Under the pieces are notes generated by a model. It was not told the DNA's origin. It did not search any database and was given only the letters and a program-made list of their open reading frames with translations. Below are positions 45,877-55,121 of a stretch of 64,000 nucleotides of DNA, piece after piece. The stretch is from Bacillus sp. CECT 9360 (GTDB taxonomy: Bacteria > Bacillota > Bacilli > Bacillales > DSM-1321): contig NZ_CAKKNA010000003.1 of the NCBI RefSeq assembly GCF_918741275.1, positions 124,001-188,000 on the forward strand, in the 5' to 3' direction. A program made the position numbers and the translations under genes. Position 1 is the first letter of the stretch; the number at the start of each line of letters is the position of its first letter.

Positions 45877-45909
45877 AATGTCTGGGGCCGCTCACCAATT
45901 AGAGCACCC

Positions 45910-46569
45910 CTACACATTCTTAATAATGAAAGGAACCTCCATTAAATCATTAATAATATAATCAGCCTGGACATTTGTCCATTGTTTATCTTCCTTCCAG
46001 ATCGCTTTAATCCCTGCATTTTGTGCTGCTTTTACATCATTTTCGGGATGGTCTCCAACGAAAAGGCACTCTTCCGCCGATACGTTTAGCTTCCGCATAG
46101 CTCTTTCGAAAATCTCAGCGTCCGGTTTTTTAATGCCTTCCCATTCTGAAATTAAGATGCTATCAAAATAATCTTTAATCTCTAGAGCTTGTATATTATC
46201 CATTTGAAATTGGCCTTTTCCATTTGTAATCATGCCTAAAAGGAGCGAATTGCTTTTTAATTCATTTAGCATTTCGATTAGATTGGGAAATCCAATGCAG
46301 CTGCTCTTAAAATGATTTAAATAATCCTGAAGTAACATTTCCCACGTTAATCCTTGAATATCACATTCACGGACCATTTCGCGATAAACTTTATCCTTCC
46401 AAACATATCCCCGGCAATCCAGCTCGATAAATCTAGAAGAATATTCATCTTTCTTTATATGAGCCAGCCATTTGTTCAGTCGATCATACTGATTATCGAT
46501 AAATTTCTTAACAGAAGCATCCCGATTTAGCAAAGTGCCATCCAGATCAAATAGAACTGCCTTAATCAT
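45910..46569 (-). CDS. HAD family hydrolase
   Basis: 219-residue HAD phosphatase: DLDGTLLNRD (nucleophile Asp), MITNGKGQF (motif II), KKPDAEIFE (motif III Lys) and GDHPENDVKAA (motif IV). An alpha-helical C1 cap (residues 20-90) marks the phosphoglycolate/5'-nucleotidase group. Lies 19 bases after the MocR gene and may be co-transcribed. Confidence 0.9.
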   Translation of the reverse strand: MIKAVLFDLDGTLLNRDASVKKFIDNQYDRLNKWLAHIKKDEYSSRFIELDCRGYVWKDKVYREMVRECDIQGLTWEMLLQDYLNHFKSSCIGFPNLIEMLNELKSNSLLLGMITNGKGQFQMDNIQALEIKDYFDSILISEWEGIKKPDAEIFERAMRKLNVSAEECLFVGDHPENDVKAAQNAGIKAIWKEDKQWTNVQADYIINDLMEVPFIIKNV

Positions 46570-46588
46570 AGTTTCACCTCTTTTTCGG

Positions 46589-47989
46589 TTATATGAACCA
46601 GGCTTTTTTCAATAATCCAATGCCCTCATCAATCTGTAATTCCGTCAATCCTCCGTAACCAAGTAATATCTTTGGATGTTGGATATTATCTTTGTTTTGT
46701 TGATAGATCGTTGTTGGATAAACCCTAATATCTTTCATCGCAGCCGTCCGGATTAATTCATCTTCAGACATGTTGTTGTGAACTTCTAAGAGAATATGCA
46801 ATCCTGATTTATCGCCAATGATTGTTACTTGATTGTTAAAATTTTTTTCAATTGCTGAGAGCAATACAGTATGTTTTCTTCGATATATATTTCTCATTTT
46901 ATTTAAATGCCGCTCCCAATGGCCATCTAGCATAAATTGATAGAGCGTGTTTTGGTTTAGCCGGGAAACGGTTTGTTTATAAAGTTGAAACTTTTCATGA
47001 TACTTCCTAGCTAGGTCAGGTGGCAAAATCATATAGCTAATCCGGATGGAAGGGATTAAAGATTTAGAAAAAGTCCCAAGATAGATAACCCTTCCATGAG
47101 CATCCAGTCCTTGGAGAGATGGGATCGGTTTACCCACATGCCGAAATTCCCCGTCGTAATCATCCTCAATAATATAGCCGTTTTTTTCTTCCGCCCATTT
47201 CAATAACTCCATTCTTCTCGTAATGGGCATGACGTTTCCATTCGGAAATTGATGGGAGGGTGTTACATAAACAATCCGGGCATTGCTATCTTTTAAATGA
47301 CGGATGCTGATTCCTTCCTCATCCAATGGTATGTGCTTTAACCCGACTCCCTGGTCTTCCAGCACCGTTCTGATTCTGTGAAAACCGGGGTCCTCCATGG
47401 AATAGATGGGTTCTTTGCCTATTACCAAACATAGCAGGCCGATTAAATATTGCGTTCCTGCCCCAATAATCACTTGATCCCGCGCGCAACGCACACCTCT
47501 CGATTGGAAAAGGTATTTTGCAATTTCCTCCCGAAGTAACACTTCACCTTGGGAATCTCCGCTTAAAAATAATTCACGTTCTTCGAAATATAGACTTTGC
47601 TGTGTCAGCTTTCTCCATATAGAAAATGGGAAATGATCCAAATCAACTTTTCCATGATTAAAATCAATTTTATACTTCTTTTCATCGTTTTTTTCTTTTA
47701 TGTATTGTGTTTCAGGTGATTGGAAGAAAATCGCATCTTCCTCCAATTTATTTACGAATATCCCTTTTCGTGATTTCGCTTCCACATATCCCTCTGCGTT
47801 CAATTGCTGATAGGCAGCCTCGACTGTATTTTGGCTAATCTCAAGATGGTTTGACAGCTTTCTTTTGGAGGGCAATTTTGTTCCCGCGCTTATGCCGCCG
47901 CTTTGGATTTCCTTCTTTATGTATTCGTAAAGTTGCATATATAACGGTGTACTATTGGATCTGTCTAAGTCAGGAGTTATCTCAAACAT
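46589..47989 (-). CDS. MocR-type GntR/aminotransferase regulator
   Basis: 466-residue fusion: GntR winged helix (residues 1-75, LEISQNTVEAAYQQLNAEGY) and a class-I aminotransferase domain with the PLP lysine in YLGTFSKSLIPSIRISYM. PdxR/GabR/TauR group. Divergent from a GNAT gene across a 108-bp region that contains a palindromic candidate operator; the GNAT and the downstream HAD gene are the likely targets. Confidence 0.92.
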   Translation of the reverse strand: MFEITPDLDRSNSTPLYMQLYEYIKKEIQSGGISAGTKLPSKRKLSNHLEISQNTVEAAYQQLNAEGYVEAKSRKGIFVNKLEEDAIFFQSPETQYIKEKNDEKKYKIDFNHGKVDLDHFPFSIWRKLTQQSLYFEERELFLSGDSQGEVLLREEIAKYLFQSRGVRCARDQVIIGAGTQYLIGLLCLVIGKEPIYSMEDPGFHRIRTVLEDQGVGLKHIPLDEEGISIRHLKDSNARIVYVTPSHQFPNGNVMPITRRMELLKWAEEKNGYIIEDDYDGEFRHVGKPIPSLQGLDAHGRVIYLGTFSKSLIPSIRISYMILPPDLARKYHEKFQLYKQTVSRLNQNTLYQFMLDGHWERHLNKMRNIYRRKHTVLLSAIEKNFNNQVTIIGDKSGLHILLEVHNNMSEDELIRTAAMKDIRVYPTTIYQQNKDNIQHPKILLGYGGLTELQIDEGIGLLKKAWFI

Positions 47990-48027
47990 CTGGCTCCACC
48001 TCCATAAACTGATACCATCAATTATAT

Positions 48028-48068
48028 CAAATCTGGAACTTAACGGAGGTTCAGATTTGCCATATAAT
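48028..48068. promoter_or_regulatory. MocR operator and GNAT promoter
   Basis: CAAATCTGGAAC (48028-48039) and GTTCAGATTTG (48049-48059) form an inverted repeat. It overlaps a -35-like TTAACG (48040-48045) that is 17 bases from TATAAT (48063-48068) on the plus strand. Confidence 0.7.
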
Positions 48069-48097
48069 CAGTGTAAATAAAAGGGGGAGTGAATTTG

Positions 48098-48523
48098 ATG
48101 AAAATAAAAGAACTAACTAATGAAAGTGAATGGAAGCAAGCTTTTCCAGTTATGAAGCAGCTAAGAACTCATCTAGACGAAAAAACTTATCTTTATTTAG
48201 TGAAAGAATCACAGGAAAAAGATGATTATAAAATGTTTGCACTATTTGAAGAGGGTAAGATTGCTGCTGTTACGGGGTTTATGCCAATGGTTACTTTGTA
48301 CAACGGCCGCTTTATTTGGGTGTGCGATTTGGTTACAGACCAAAACCAACGATCGAAAAATTATGGGGAACAACTTCTTTCTTATGTTCATAAATGGGCA
48401 CAGGAAAATGGATATCATCTTGTTTCGTTATCATCTGGATTACAAAGGGCTGATGCCCACCGCTTCTATGAAGAGAAAATGAACTATGATAAAACCAGTT
48501 ATGTTTTTGTTAAAAAAGTCTAA
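48098..48523 (+). CDS. GNAT family N-acetyltransferase
   Basis: 141-residue acetyltransferase with acetyl-CoA loop ([20 protein letters not shown]) and C-terminal [26 protein letters not shown] lies eight bases before ATG 48098. Divergently controlled with the MocR regulator; substrate may be an amine linked to PLP or amino acid metabolism, an inference from context only. Confidence 0.87.
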   Translation: MKIKELTNESEWKQAFPVMKQLRTHLDEKTYLYLVKESQEKDDYKMFALFEEGKIAAVTGFMPMVTLYNGRFIWVCDLVTDQNQRSKNYGEQLLSYVHKWAQENGYHLVSLSSGLQRADAHRFYEEKMNYDKTSYVFVKKV

Positions 48524-48529
48524 AAAAAT

Positions 48530-48557
48530 GGCCGGGTGGACATCCCCCGGCTTTTAG
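48530..48557. terminator. Bidirectional terminator GNAT / arsC
   Basis: GCCGGG-TGGACATC-CCCGGC stem followed by TTTT on the plus side and preceded by A7, giving T7 on the minus side. Confidence 0.8.
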
Positions 48558-48558
48558 A

Positions 48559-48978
48559 TTATCTTCCAGTATCGGCAAATTGTTTGATACGTTCCCCGAT
48601 TTGATCGCGCACACGCTGGAACACAGACCATTTCTCTTCATCAGATCCTTGTGCTTTTGCCGGATCATCAAAACCCCAGTGATCTCGTTTTACATGGGGC
48701 GGTGTCGTCGGGCACTTATTCTCTGCATCTCCGCATAATGTCACTACAAAATCAGCACTGTTCAAGATTTCAGGGTCAATGATATCTGACGTCTGATTCG
48801 AAATATCAATATCCACTTCTTTCATTGCTTTAACGGCATTTGGATTTAAGCCGTGTGCTTCAATCCCGGCACTAAGGACCTGCCATTCGTCCCCTAAATA
48901 CTTTTTACCCCATCCTTCCGCCATCTGGCTGCGGCAAGAATTACCTGTACATAGAAAATAAATTGTCTTTTTAGCCAT
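48559..48978 (-). CDS. arsC: Arsenate reductase, thioredoxin-coupled
   Basis: 139-residue low-molecular-weight-phosphatase-type ArsC, reducing As(V) to As(III). The redox cysteines are Cys10, Cys15 (CTGNSCR P-loop), Cys82 and Cys89, matching the S. aureus pI258 enzyme. Last gene of the ars operon, 18 bases after arsB. Confidence 0.96.
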   Translation of the reverse strand: MAKKTIYFLCTGNSCRSQMAEGWGKKYLGDEWQVLSAGIEAHGLNPNAVKAMKEVDIDISNQTSDIIDPEILNSADFVVTLCGDAENKCPTTPPHVKRDHWGFDDPAKAQGSDEEKWSVFQRVRDQIGERIKQFADTGR

Positions 48979-48996
48979 GTTTGTTTTCTCCTTTGT

Positions 48997-50295
48997 TTAA
49001 TGAATAATAAGCAACCATACATACAGTCCAACAAGTGTAATGAACAATGTTGGAATAGTTAAGATAATTCCTGTTTTAAAATAAGTACCCCATGAGATTT
49101 TTACACCTTTTAATGATAATACATGTAACCACAATAACGTTGCTAATGAACCAATTGGCGTAATTTTTGGACCTAAGTCCGAACCAATCACATTAGCATA
49201 TATAAGTGCTTCTCTAATTACTCCAGTTGTATTCGTATCGGAAATAGCAAGTGCGTCAATCATCACGGTTGGCATATTATTCATAACGGATGAGAGGATC
49301 GCTGCAATGAATCCCATCCCAATCGTGGCGGCGAACAAACCTTGATCGGCTGTCCGTTGAATGAGCGCAGCTAAAACATCCGTTAGCCCCTCATTTCGTA
49401 AGCTATACACAACCACGTACATCCCGATCGAGAAAAAGACAATGGCCCACGGTGCACCTTTTATCACAGTTTCAGTATTAACGGCAGGGCTTCTTCTAGC
49501 CATCAGAAGGAAAAAAATAGCGACAATACCCGCAATGATGGAGACAGGAATTCCTGTGAACTCACTGGCAAAATAACCGATAAGCAAAACCCCTAATACA
49601 ATCCATGATAATTTAAACATCTTTTCATCCCGAATGGCTTCGACAGGCTTTTTCAAGTCTGATACATCATAATTTTTCGGTATACTCTTACGGAAGAAAA
49701 GGTATAAGACCAAGATACTCGCTGCTAGTGAGAACAAGTTGGGCACGATCATTCTTGAAGCAAACTCGACAAAACCAATACCGAAAAAGTCTGCAGATAC
49801 AATATTTACAAGATTGCTTACAACTAAAGGCAGGGAAGTTGTATCCGCAATGAAACCACTAGCCATGATAAATGGGAAGACCATTTTTTCACTGAAATTC
49901 AAGTTGCGGACCATAGCTAAAACAATGGGTGTAAGAATAAGAGCCGCACCATCGTTTGCGAATAAGGCAGCAACTAATGCTCCCAAAATACTTACATACA
50001 CAAACATTCTGACGCCATTTCCCTTAGCTGCACGAGCCATATGTAAAGCTGACCATTCAAAGAAACCAATTTCATCTAGAATAAGCGAAATAATGATAAT
50101 GGCAATAAACGCTAACGTGGCATTCCATACAATTGATGTCACATCTAGTACATCACTAAAATCAACTACGCCGACAAGCAGAGCTAAAATAGCACCTCCA
50201 CATGCCGACCAGCCAATACCTAACCCTTTCGGCTGCCAGATGACTAGCGTTAAAGTGGCTAAAAAGATTAGAATGGCTAAAATCGTAGAAACCAT
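48997..50295 (-). CDS. arsB: Arsenite efflux pump ArsB
   Basis: 432-residue ArsB-type (NhaD/IT superfamily) carrier with 11-12 membrane helices: [36 protein letters not shown] and [20 protein letters not shown]. It exports arsenite; no ArsA is present, so it works as a secondary carrier. It follows arsN1 by five bases. Confidence 0.95.
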   Translation of the reverse strand: MVSTILAILIFLATLTLVIWQPKGLGIGWSACGGAILALLVGVVDFSDVLDVTSIVWNATLAFIAIIIISLILDEIGFFEWSALHMARAAKGNGVRMFVYVSILGALVAALFANDGAALILTPIVLAMVRNLNFSEKMVFPFIMASGFIADTTSLPLVVSNLVNIVSADFFGIGFVEFASRMIVPNLFSLAASILVLYLFFRKSIPKNYDVSDLKKPVEAIRDEKMFKLSWIVLGVLLIGYFASEFTGIPVSIIAGIVAIFFLLMARRSPAVNTETVIKGAPWAIVFFSIGMYVVVYSLRNEGLTDVLAALIQRTADQGLFAATIGMGFIAAILSSVMNNMPTVMIDALAISDTNTTGVIREALIYANVIGSDLGPKITPIGSLATLLWLHVLSLKGVKISWGTYFKTGIILTIPTLFITLVGLYVWLLIIH

Positions 50296-50300
50296 TATTG

Positions 50301-50828
50301 TTAAACCTCCGCTGTTTTGTCTTCTACCTGAGATATTATTTTTTCCATCGCAAGTACATCGACAAATTTACCTTCGAGAATTCCATGCTCTTTAAAAACT
50401 CCAACCTCCTGGTATCCTAAACGTCGATACAGGTTTTGTCCCAATGCATTGAAAGGGAAGGTGAAGAGAACAATTTTATGGAATTGGTTTTCCATCGCTT
50501 TTTCTTCCATGGATGATAATAGCACCTTTCCGATTCCCTTGCCACGTTCATCACGGTTTATGTAGATGGATAGATCTGCAACCCCTGCATAAGCACATCG
50601 ATTATTATAAGGATTCAACGATGCCCATCCTACCACTTTGTTGCCGAGTTCTGCGACAATCACCTTGTACCTTTCCTGATGATCGTTGAACCAATCGTTC
50701 ATATAAGCCACATCTTTTTTCTCTGTTTCTAATGTAGCGATGTGATCCTCAATCCCTTGGTTATAAATGTCCAGGATATACGGTACATCGGATAGTTCTG
50801 CTTCTCTGATAATTAGCGATTCACCCAT
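50301..50828 (-). CDS. arsN1: ArsN1-like N-acetyltransferase
   Basis: 175-residue GNAT of the phosphinothricin acetyltransferase subgroup ([60 protein letters not shown]). ArsN1 enzymes in ars operons acetylate arsinothricin, an organoarsenical antibiotic resembling phosphinothricin. Position between the small ORF and arsB supports this rather than herbicide resistance, but activity is inferred. Confidence 0.85.
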   Translation of the reverse strand: MGESLIIREAELSDVPYILDIYNQGIEDHIATLETEKKDVAYMNDWFNDHQERYKVIVAELGNKVVGWASLNPYNNRCAYAGVADLSIYINRDERGKGIGKVLLSSMEEKAMENQFHKIVLFTFPFNALGQNLYRRLGYQEVGVFKEHGILEGKFVDVLAMEKIISQVEDKTAEV

Positions 50829-50851
50829 AATCTTCTCTCCTCACCTCTCTA

Positions 50852-51049
50852 TTATTGAACACATTCACTAACAGCTTTCATAAAATTTCCATAGGTGATT
50901 TCCCCTAATGAAGTATGGTCACCTTGAAAAAAACGGTCGAAAGTAAATTCTTTCGCTTCTTCCATGCTAAACTCTCTTCCACGAATAACCAAGTTAATAT
51001 AGGCTGCAAAAAATTCACAGCCTAGATTCCCACTGCGGTGAACTCTCAT
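50852..51049 (-). CDS. Unrecognised 65-residue protein in ars operon
   Basis: Starts MRVHRSGNLGCEFFAAYINL and ends with KAVSECVQ. AAGGAGATACC precedes the ATG, which overlaps the flavoprotein stop as ATGA, so it is clearly translated with its neighbours. Two cysteines (Cys11 and Cys63) lie far apart. No domain recognised; being inside the ars operon it may serve arsenic handling. Confidence 0.75.
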   Translation of the reverse strand: MRVHRSGNLGCEFFAAYINLVIRGREFSMEEAKEFTFDRFFQGDHTSLGEITYGNFMKAVSECVQ

Positions 51050-52440
51050 TTTGGTATCTCCTTTTCATTAAAGCCAGGTGAAGCTACGCTGATAGGTATA
51101 CTACAGGATGGTTTTTCAGGACCATCGAAAACAATCGGAGCGCAACATGATGAACTTTCACTTTGTACCAGTCTCGAATTATTTATACTGCATACGCCGG
51201 TTTCCGGCAAAATCAATTCAACTTTTGCTGATGATTCGACATCCCCTGAAATATAAGCAGCAATTGATCGAACTTGCTCATATCCGGTGGCCATAAGAAA
51301 GGTGGGTGCCCTTCCATAGCTTTTCATGCCCGCAATATAAAACCCATCTTCGTTGTGCCTTAGTTCTTTCTCTCCATGAGGGCGTACAGTACCACAGCTA
51401 TGTACATTCGGGTCAATAAGCTGGGCAATCCCTTCAACACTTTCGGTTGTTTGATCAATACTTAGCCTAAGCTCGCGTAGGAACGAGAAATCCGGACGGT
51501 TGCCGGTATTTACAATGATTTCTTCAACATTTACCTCTTCTATTTGTCCCCCCGCCTCACCTATAAGTTTTATGTTGCCATTCTCTGATTCTATTACTTG
51601 TTGTACACGGAATGGTGTAATGACTCTGACCGTACCTGTATTAACAAGCTCATGAATTCGGGTCCCGAGTTCCCCTCGTGCTTCTAATTGGTCATTTGCT
51701 TCTCCACCATAAGCTTCTTCGGCATTTCGTTTTCTCATAATCCAAATAAGTTCAGTTTGCGGGTCATTTTCTTTTAGTTTAGCAAGGTCAATTAAGGTAT
51801 TAAGGGCTGAGTGTCCTCCGCCTATAACAGCAATACGCTTACCTTTGTATTGATTTCCGGCCTCGCCTTTTACATTTGGAATACCATAATAAATATGTTC
51901 GCCTAAAACTCTCTCTCGGCTAGTCCAAACTCCCTCGGAATTAACCGGATTAGGATTGCTCCATGTACCTGTGGCATCAATAACTGCCTTTGCCTCGATA
52001 CGTTCGGTTACATTATTTTTTTCAACATAAAGAATAAATGGCTGTTCCGCGCGTTGATCTGTTTTCATTTTATCGATGCCTTTTCTGCTGATAGAAACTA
52101 CTTTTGTATTCAAAGATAGGACAGGTGCTATCTCTGGTAATGCGGCCAAAGGTTCTAGATACTCATTTATGATTTCCTTCCCAAGCGGCAAATCATCTTT
52201 ATTTGGCGCTTTCCAATTATGTCTTAGCAGCAATTCCCTCGATGCCTGATCAACGTTAAATTCCCATGGAGAGAATAATCGGACATGTTCCCACTTCCGG
52301 ATATTATCGGCAATTCTCGAGCCAGCCTCAAGTAAAATGAATTTTTTTCCTCGAAGAGCTAAATGTGAGGCCGCAGCTAACCCTATAGGACCAGCACCAA
52401 TAATAGCAACAGGCAACTCTTTAGATATAGCTTTATCCAT
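51046..52440 (-). CDS. FAD/NAD(P)-dependent oxidoreductase of ars operon
   Basis: 464-residue two-dinucleotide-binding flavoprotein: VAIIGAGPIGLAAASHLALRG (FAD), IAVIGGGHSALNTLIDLA (NADPH), and the ATG-type motif INTGNRPDF with FLMATGYEQVRS near the end. It resembles flavin monooxygenase-like proteins of ars clusters (ArsO-type). The last 45 residues add cysteines (TGVCS, SSSCCAP, PSCSIP) beyond the enzyme fold, possibly for As(III) binding. A candidate ArsR site lies just upstream. Confidence 0.83.
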   Translation of the reverse strand: MDKAISKELPVAIIGAGPIGLAAASHLALRGKKFILLEAGSRIADNIRKWEHVRLFSPWEFNVDQASRELLLRHNWKAPNKDDLPLGKEIINEYLEPLAALPEIAPVLSLNTKVVSISRKGIDKMKTDQRAEQPFILYVEKNNVTERIEAKAVIDATGTWSNPNPVNSEGVWTSRERVLGEHIYYGIPNVKGEAGNQYKGKRIAVIGGGHSALNTLIDLAKLKENDPQTELIWIMRKRNAEEAYGGEANDQLEARGELGTRIHELVNTGTVRVITPFRVQQVIESENGNIKLIGEAGGQIEEVNVEEIIVNTGNRPDFSFLRELRLSIDQTTESVEGIAQLIDPNVHSCGTVRPHGEKELRHNEDGFYIAGMKSYGRAPTFLMATGYEQVRSIAAYISGDVESSAKVELILPETGVCSINNSRLVQSESSSCCAPIVFDGPEKPSCSIPISVASPGFNEKEIPK

Positions 52441-52462
52441 CTGTCATTCCTCCTATCTTTTA

Positions 52463-52478
52463 ATCAAAAAAGTTTGAT
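52463..52478. promoter_or_regulatory. Candidate ArsR operator between arsR and flavoprotein gene
   Basis: ATCAAAAAAGTTTGAT has the form ATCAA-N6-TTGAT, the same as the site upstream of arsR. Confidence 0.6.
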
Positions 52479-52497
52479 TTATAGGTTGATAAAATAA

Positions 52498-52815
52498 TTA
52501 TCTTCGAAATAGACAACAAAGTTCCTCCGACAATAGATGCTCCACTTCTTGGTTATTTAAGGAATAATAACTCCATGTTCCTCTTGTTTCTTTTTCAATA
52601 AGTCCGGCATCCAATAGTATTTTTAAATGATAGGAAAGTTTGGACTGAGGCATATCGATGAGAGGGATCAGATCGCATACGCATATCTTTCCCTTTTCTG
52701 TCAGAATGTTCATGATATGAAGACGTTTTTTATCGGAAAGAGCTTTAAACTTTGATTCATACTTTTCGAAAGCTGAATCCAGACTGATATCCAACAAAGG
52801 AATTTCGTTATTCAA
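52498..52815 (-). CDS. arsR: ArsR family arsenic-responsive repressor
   Basis: 105-residue winged-helix repressor. The As(III) site CVCDL lies at the start of the recognition helix (KICVCDLIPLIDMPQSKLSY), as in plasmid R773 ArsR, and SEELCCLF adds a C-terminal Cys pair. TTG 52815 is proposed, with GAAGGAG eight bases upstream; the longer reading to 52896 adds a hydrophobic stretch not found in ArsR. First gene of the operon. Confidence 0.9.
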   Translation of the reverse strand: MNNEIPLLDISLDSAFEKYESKFKALSDKKRLHIMNILTEKGKICVCDLIPLIDMPQSKLSYHLKILLDAGLIEKETRGTWSYYSLNNQEVEHLLSEELCCLFRR

Positions 52816-52830
52816 TGTTTTCACTCCTTC

Positions 52831-52907
52831 ATCAACTTTTCTTGATTTAAGGAAAATATATATCATCAAGAAAATTATGGCAAACGAATTAATCAAAAAA
52901 ATTGGAT
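52831..52907. promoter_or_regulatory. Candidate ArsR operators upstream of arsR
   Basis: ATCAACTTTTCTTGAT (52831-52846) is an exact ATCAA-N6-TTGAT; ATCAAAAAAATTGGAT (52892-52907) is a one-mismatch copy. A TATATA-rich stretch lies between. Confidence 0.6.
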
Positions 52908-53010
52908 ATGAATATTTTTTATTGTAGTTTATAGGATTTATTTATTATTCTCCATCATCATACAGGTTGTATAATAAAGATATTCAAAATTTTTCAAAAA
53001 GGAGAATTAT

Positions 53011-53628
53011 ATGGAATCCATTATTAATGAGTTTAGAAGTATACCGACAACTTGTATTTCTGATGCAATGCAGGGCCTTAACAATCTTGACCCTGCCATT
53101 AAACCTTTAAAAGAGGAATACAGATTTGCAGGGAGGGCTTTGACTGTAAAAACTGCGGTTGGCGATAATCTCGCCGTATTGAAGGCAATAAGAGAAGCTA
53201 AGCCAGGCGATGTAGTCATCGTCGATGTAAAAGGGGACCAATATCGGGCGGTAGCAGGAGATTTTGTCGTCGGAATGGCCCAAACCATGGGTATTAGTGC
53301 ATTAGTCGTCGACGGAGTAATAAGGGATATTGTTGCCATTAAAGAGTTGGATTTCCCTGTCTTCAGCAGAGGGACAACCGTGGCTTCTAGTGGGAAAGCG
53401 GGGAACGGGGAAATCAATGTACCAATCTCGTGTGGCAGCGTTTCGGTTCAACCGGGAGACATTATTGTAGGGGATGCGGACGGTGTTATCGCCATCCCGC
53501 AATCGATTGAACAAGAGGTCTTGAAGAAGTCGTTGGACAAGCTGGCGAAGGATGAAGAACGAGAAAATAAGATTTCCGGAAATCCTGAAGAAATAAGAAA
53601 GTACATAGATGGGATGCTGGCGAAATAA
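53011..53628 (+). CDS. RraA family protein
   Basis: 205-residue RraA/HMG-aldolase fold. GDNLAVLKAIREAKPGDVVI and VDGVIRDIVAIKELDFPVFS include the metal/pyruvate-binding Arg-Asp. Bacterial members split between oxaloacetate decarboxylase/4-hydroxy-4-methyl-2-oxoglutarate aldolases; the RNase E-inhibitor role does not apply here. AAAGGAGAA precedes the ATG. Monocistronic. Confidence 0.87.
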   Translation: MESIINEFRSIPTTCISDAMQGLNNLDPAIKPLKEEYRFAGRALTVKTAVGDNLAVLKAIREAKPGDVVIVDVKGDQYRAVAGDFVVGMAQTMGISALVVDGVIRDIVAIKELDFPVFSRGTTVASSGKAGNGEINVPISCGSVSVQPGDIIVGDADGVIAIPQSIEQEVLKKSLDKLAKDEERENKISGNPEEIRKYIDGMLAK

Positions 53629-53706
53629 TATCCCTGATCGGTAAAGTCAAATTACAGAGACCGGAAAATCCTGCATCCAATCGTCAAAAGATTAATGCGA
53701 ATTTTT

Positions 53707-53776
53707 TTATTATCCAAACTGCGGGGTTTATTATCCAAACCCGGAATTTATCATCCAAACTGCAGACTTATTATCC
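53707..53776. repeat. 20/21-bp-period array (array 3)
   Basis: Four units start TTATTATCC (one is TTATCATCC) at 53707, 53728, 53748 and 53768; three continue AAAC. Spacing 21, 20, 20 bases. Lies after the RraA gene. Confidence 0.82.
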
Positions 53777-53782
53777 CTATCC

Positions 53783-53812
53783 AAAAACGGACTTCCAACA
53801 AGTCCGTTTTTC
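53783..53812 (+). terminator. Terminator downstream of array 3
   Basis: AAAAACGGACTT-CCAAC-AAGTCCGTTTTT stem; the likely end of the RraA-gene transcript, which would then include array 3. Confidence 0.8.
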
Positions 53813-54178
53813 AATCTCCTTGGCTTGACGTCGAAAATCCATTTTATTTTTAAGCTACTTAATAGTTTTATTTTCTTATATCTTGATATAATCATATTAG
53901 ATATTTCTTCGATAATCAGAAGGTCCCCCTTTTTTCACACATCCTGGTTTAAAAATCGATTTTATGCAGGACATTAAGCTAAAGAATATAATGAAGGATC
54001 ATAGCATATTTTCTTTAGCGAAAAGTAAAAAGGACTTCTAGAATTTATACTTTACGCACATTTATAAGAATGGATGATTTTTTATCACCGAAAAATATTA
54101 CCCATCCTCTTTTCATGCAGCATATCGCTCCCTAATGCAAAATTTTTTTCAGAAAACTAATTAATCAAGAGGTGGACA
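53813..54178. other. AT-rich intergenic region ahead of yitT-type gene
   Basis: No ORF or repeat recognised; contains the presumed promoter, and GAGGTGG directly before the ATG at 54179. Confidence 0.45.
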
Positions 54179-55078
54179 ATGATCAATACAATTCAACAAC
54201 AAGAAGGTTTAACGAAAAAGCAGCATCGCCGACGTTCAAAAATTTTACTTTTGCGGAGGATCTTGCTTATTACGTTTGGTGCTATTTTAATGGCAGTGGG
54301 CCTTGAAATCTTCCTTGTACCCAATCAGGTCATTGACGGTGGAGTGACAGGTATATCGATTATGCTCTCCTCCATCACAGACTGGGGAATCGGTGTGTTC
54401 TTATTTATTTTAAACTTGCCTTTTATCTTTATTGGCTACAAACAGATCGGAAAAACATTTGCTTTATCGACTTTCTATGGAATCATCATCCTTTCGATAT
54501 CTACGACAATACTTCATCCGGTACCACCTTTTACCGATGATCTGCTTTTGGCCACCGTATTCGGTGGGATTGCGATTGGAGTTGGAATCGGTATCGTTAT
54601 TCGAAACGGCGGCTCTCTTGATGGAACCGAGGTATTGGCCATCCTTGCCAATAACAAGCTCCCGTTCTCAGTTGGGGAGATCATCATGTTCATCAATATT
54701 TTCATTCTTGGCAGTGCTGGTTTTGTATTCTCTTGGGATAGAGCCATGTATTCACTTATTGCCTATTTTATTGCTTTTAAAGCAATCGATGTTACAATTA
54801 CTGGTTTAGAAGAGTCAAAATCCGTTTGGATCATCAGCGACCATTATCAGGATATTGGTGATGCCATACTGCATCGCTTGGGCCGCGGAGTTACTTACTT
54901 AAATGGAGAAGGCGCTTTTTCAGGAGACGATAAAAAAGTCATTTTTTGCGTAATCACCCGATTGGAAGAAGCCAAGCTAAAAGATATTGTAGATGAGGCT
55001 GATCCAAATGCCTTTTTATCAATAGCAGATATTGCTGAAGTGAAAGGCGGACGTTTCAAAAAGAAAGGCATTCATTAA
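54179..55078 (+). CDS. YitT family membrane protein
   Basis: 299-residue protein with five membrane helices (DUF161; ITFGAILMAVGLEIFLVPNQ, GIVIRNGGSLDGTEVLAILA) and a C-terminal cytoplasmic DUF2179 domain (VIFCVITRLEEAKLKDIVDE). Widespread in bacilli with many paralogues; function unknown. Confidence 0.92.
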   Translation: MINTIQQQEGLTKKQHRRRSKILLLRRILLITFGAILMAVGLEIFLVPNQVIDGGVTGISIMLSSITDWGIGVFLFILNLPFIFIGYKQIGKTFALSTFYGIIILSISTTILHPVPPFTDDLLLATVFGGIAIGVGIGIVIRNGGSLDGTEVLAILANNKLPFSVGEIIMFINIFILGSAGFVFSWDRAMYSLIAYFIAFKAIDVTITGLEESKSVWIISDHYQDIGDAILHRLGRGVTYLNGEGAFSGDDKKVIFCVITRLEEAKLKDIVDEADPNAFLSIADIAEVKGGRFKKKGIH

Positions 55079-55082
55079 GTAT

Positions 55083-55119
55083 AGCTAGAGGCCAACTCAG
55101 ATATATTGGCCCCTAGCTT
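55083..55119 (+). terminator. Terminator between yitT-type gene and phzF
   Basis: AGCTAGAGGCCAA / TTGGCCCCTAGCT stem; ends convergent genes. Confidence 0.75.
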
Positions 55120-55121
55120 AT

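Noticed and set aside
45656..45898. 80-residue ORF on the minus strand
   Set aside because: It runs through array 2 and the MarR palindrome, is rich in repeated INFSLFI-like segments from the repeat, and has no ribosome site.
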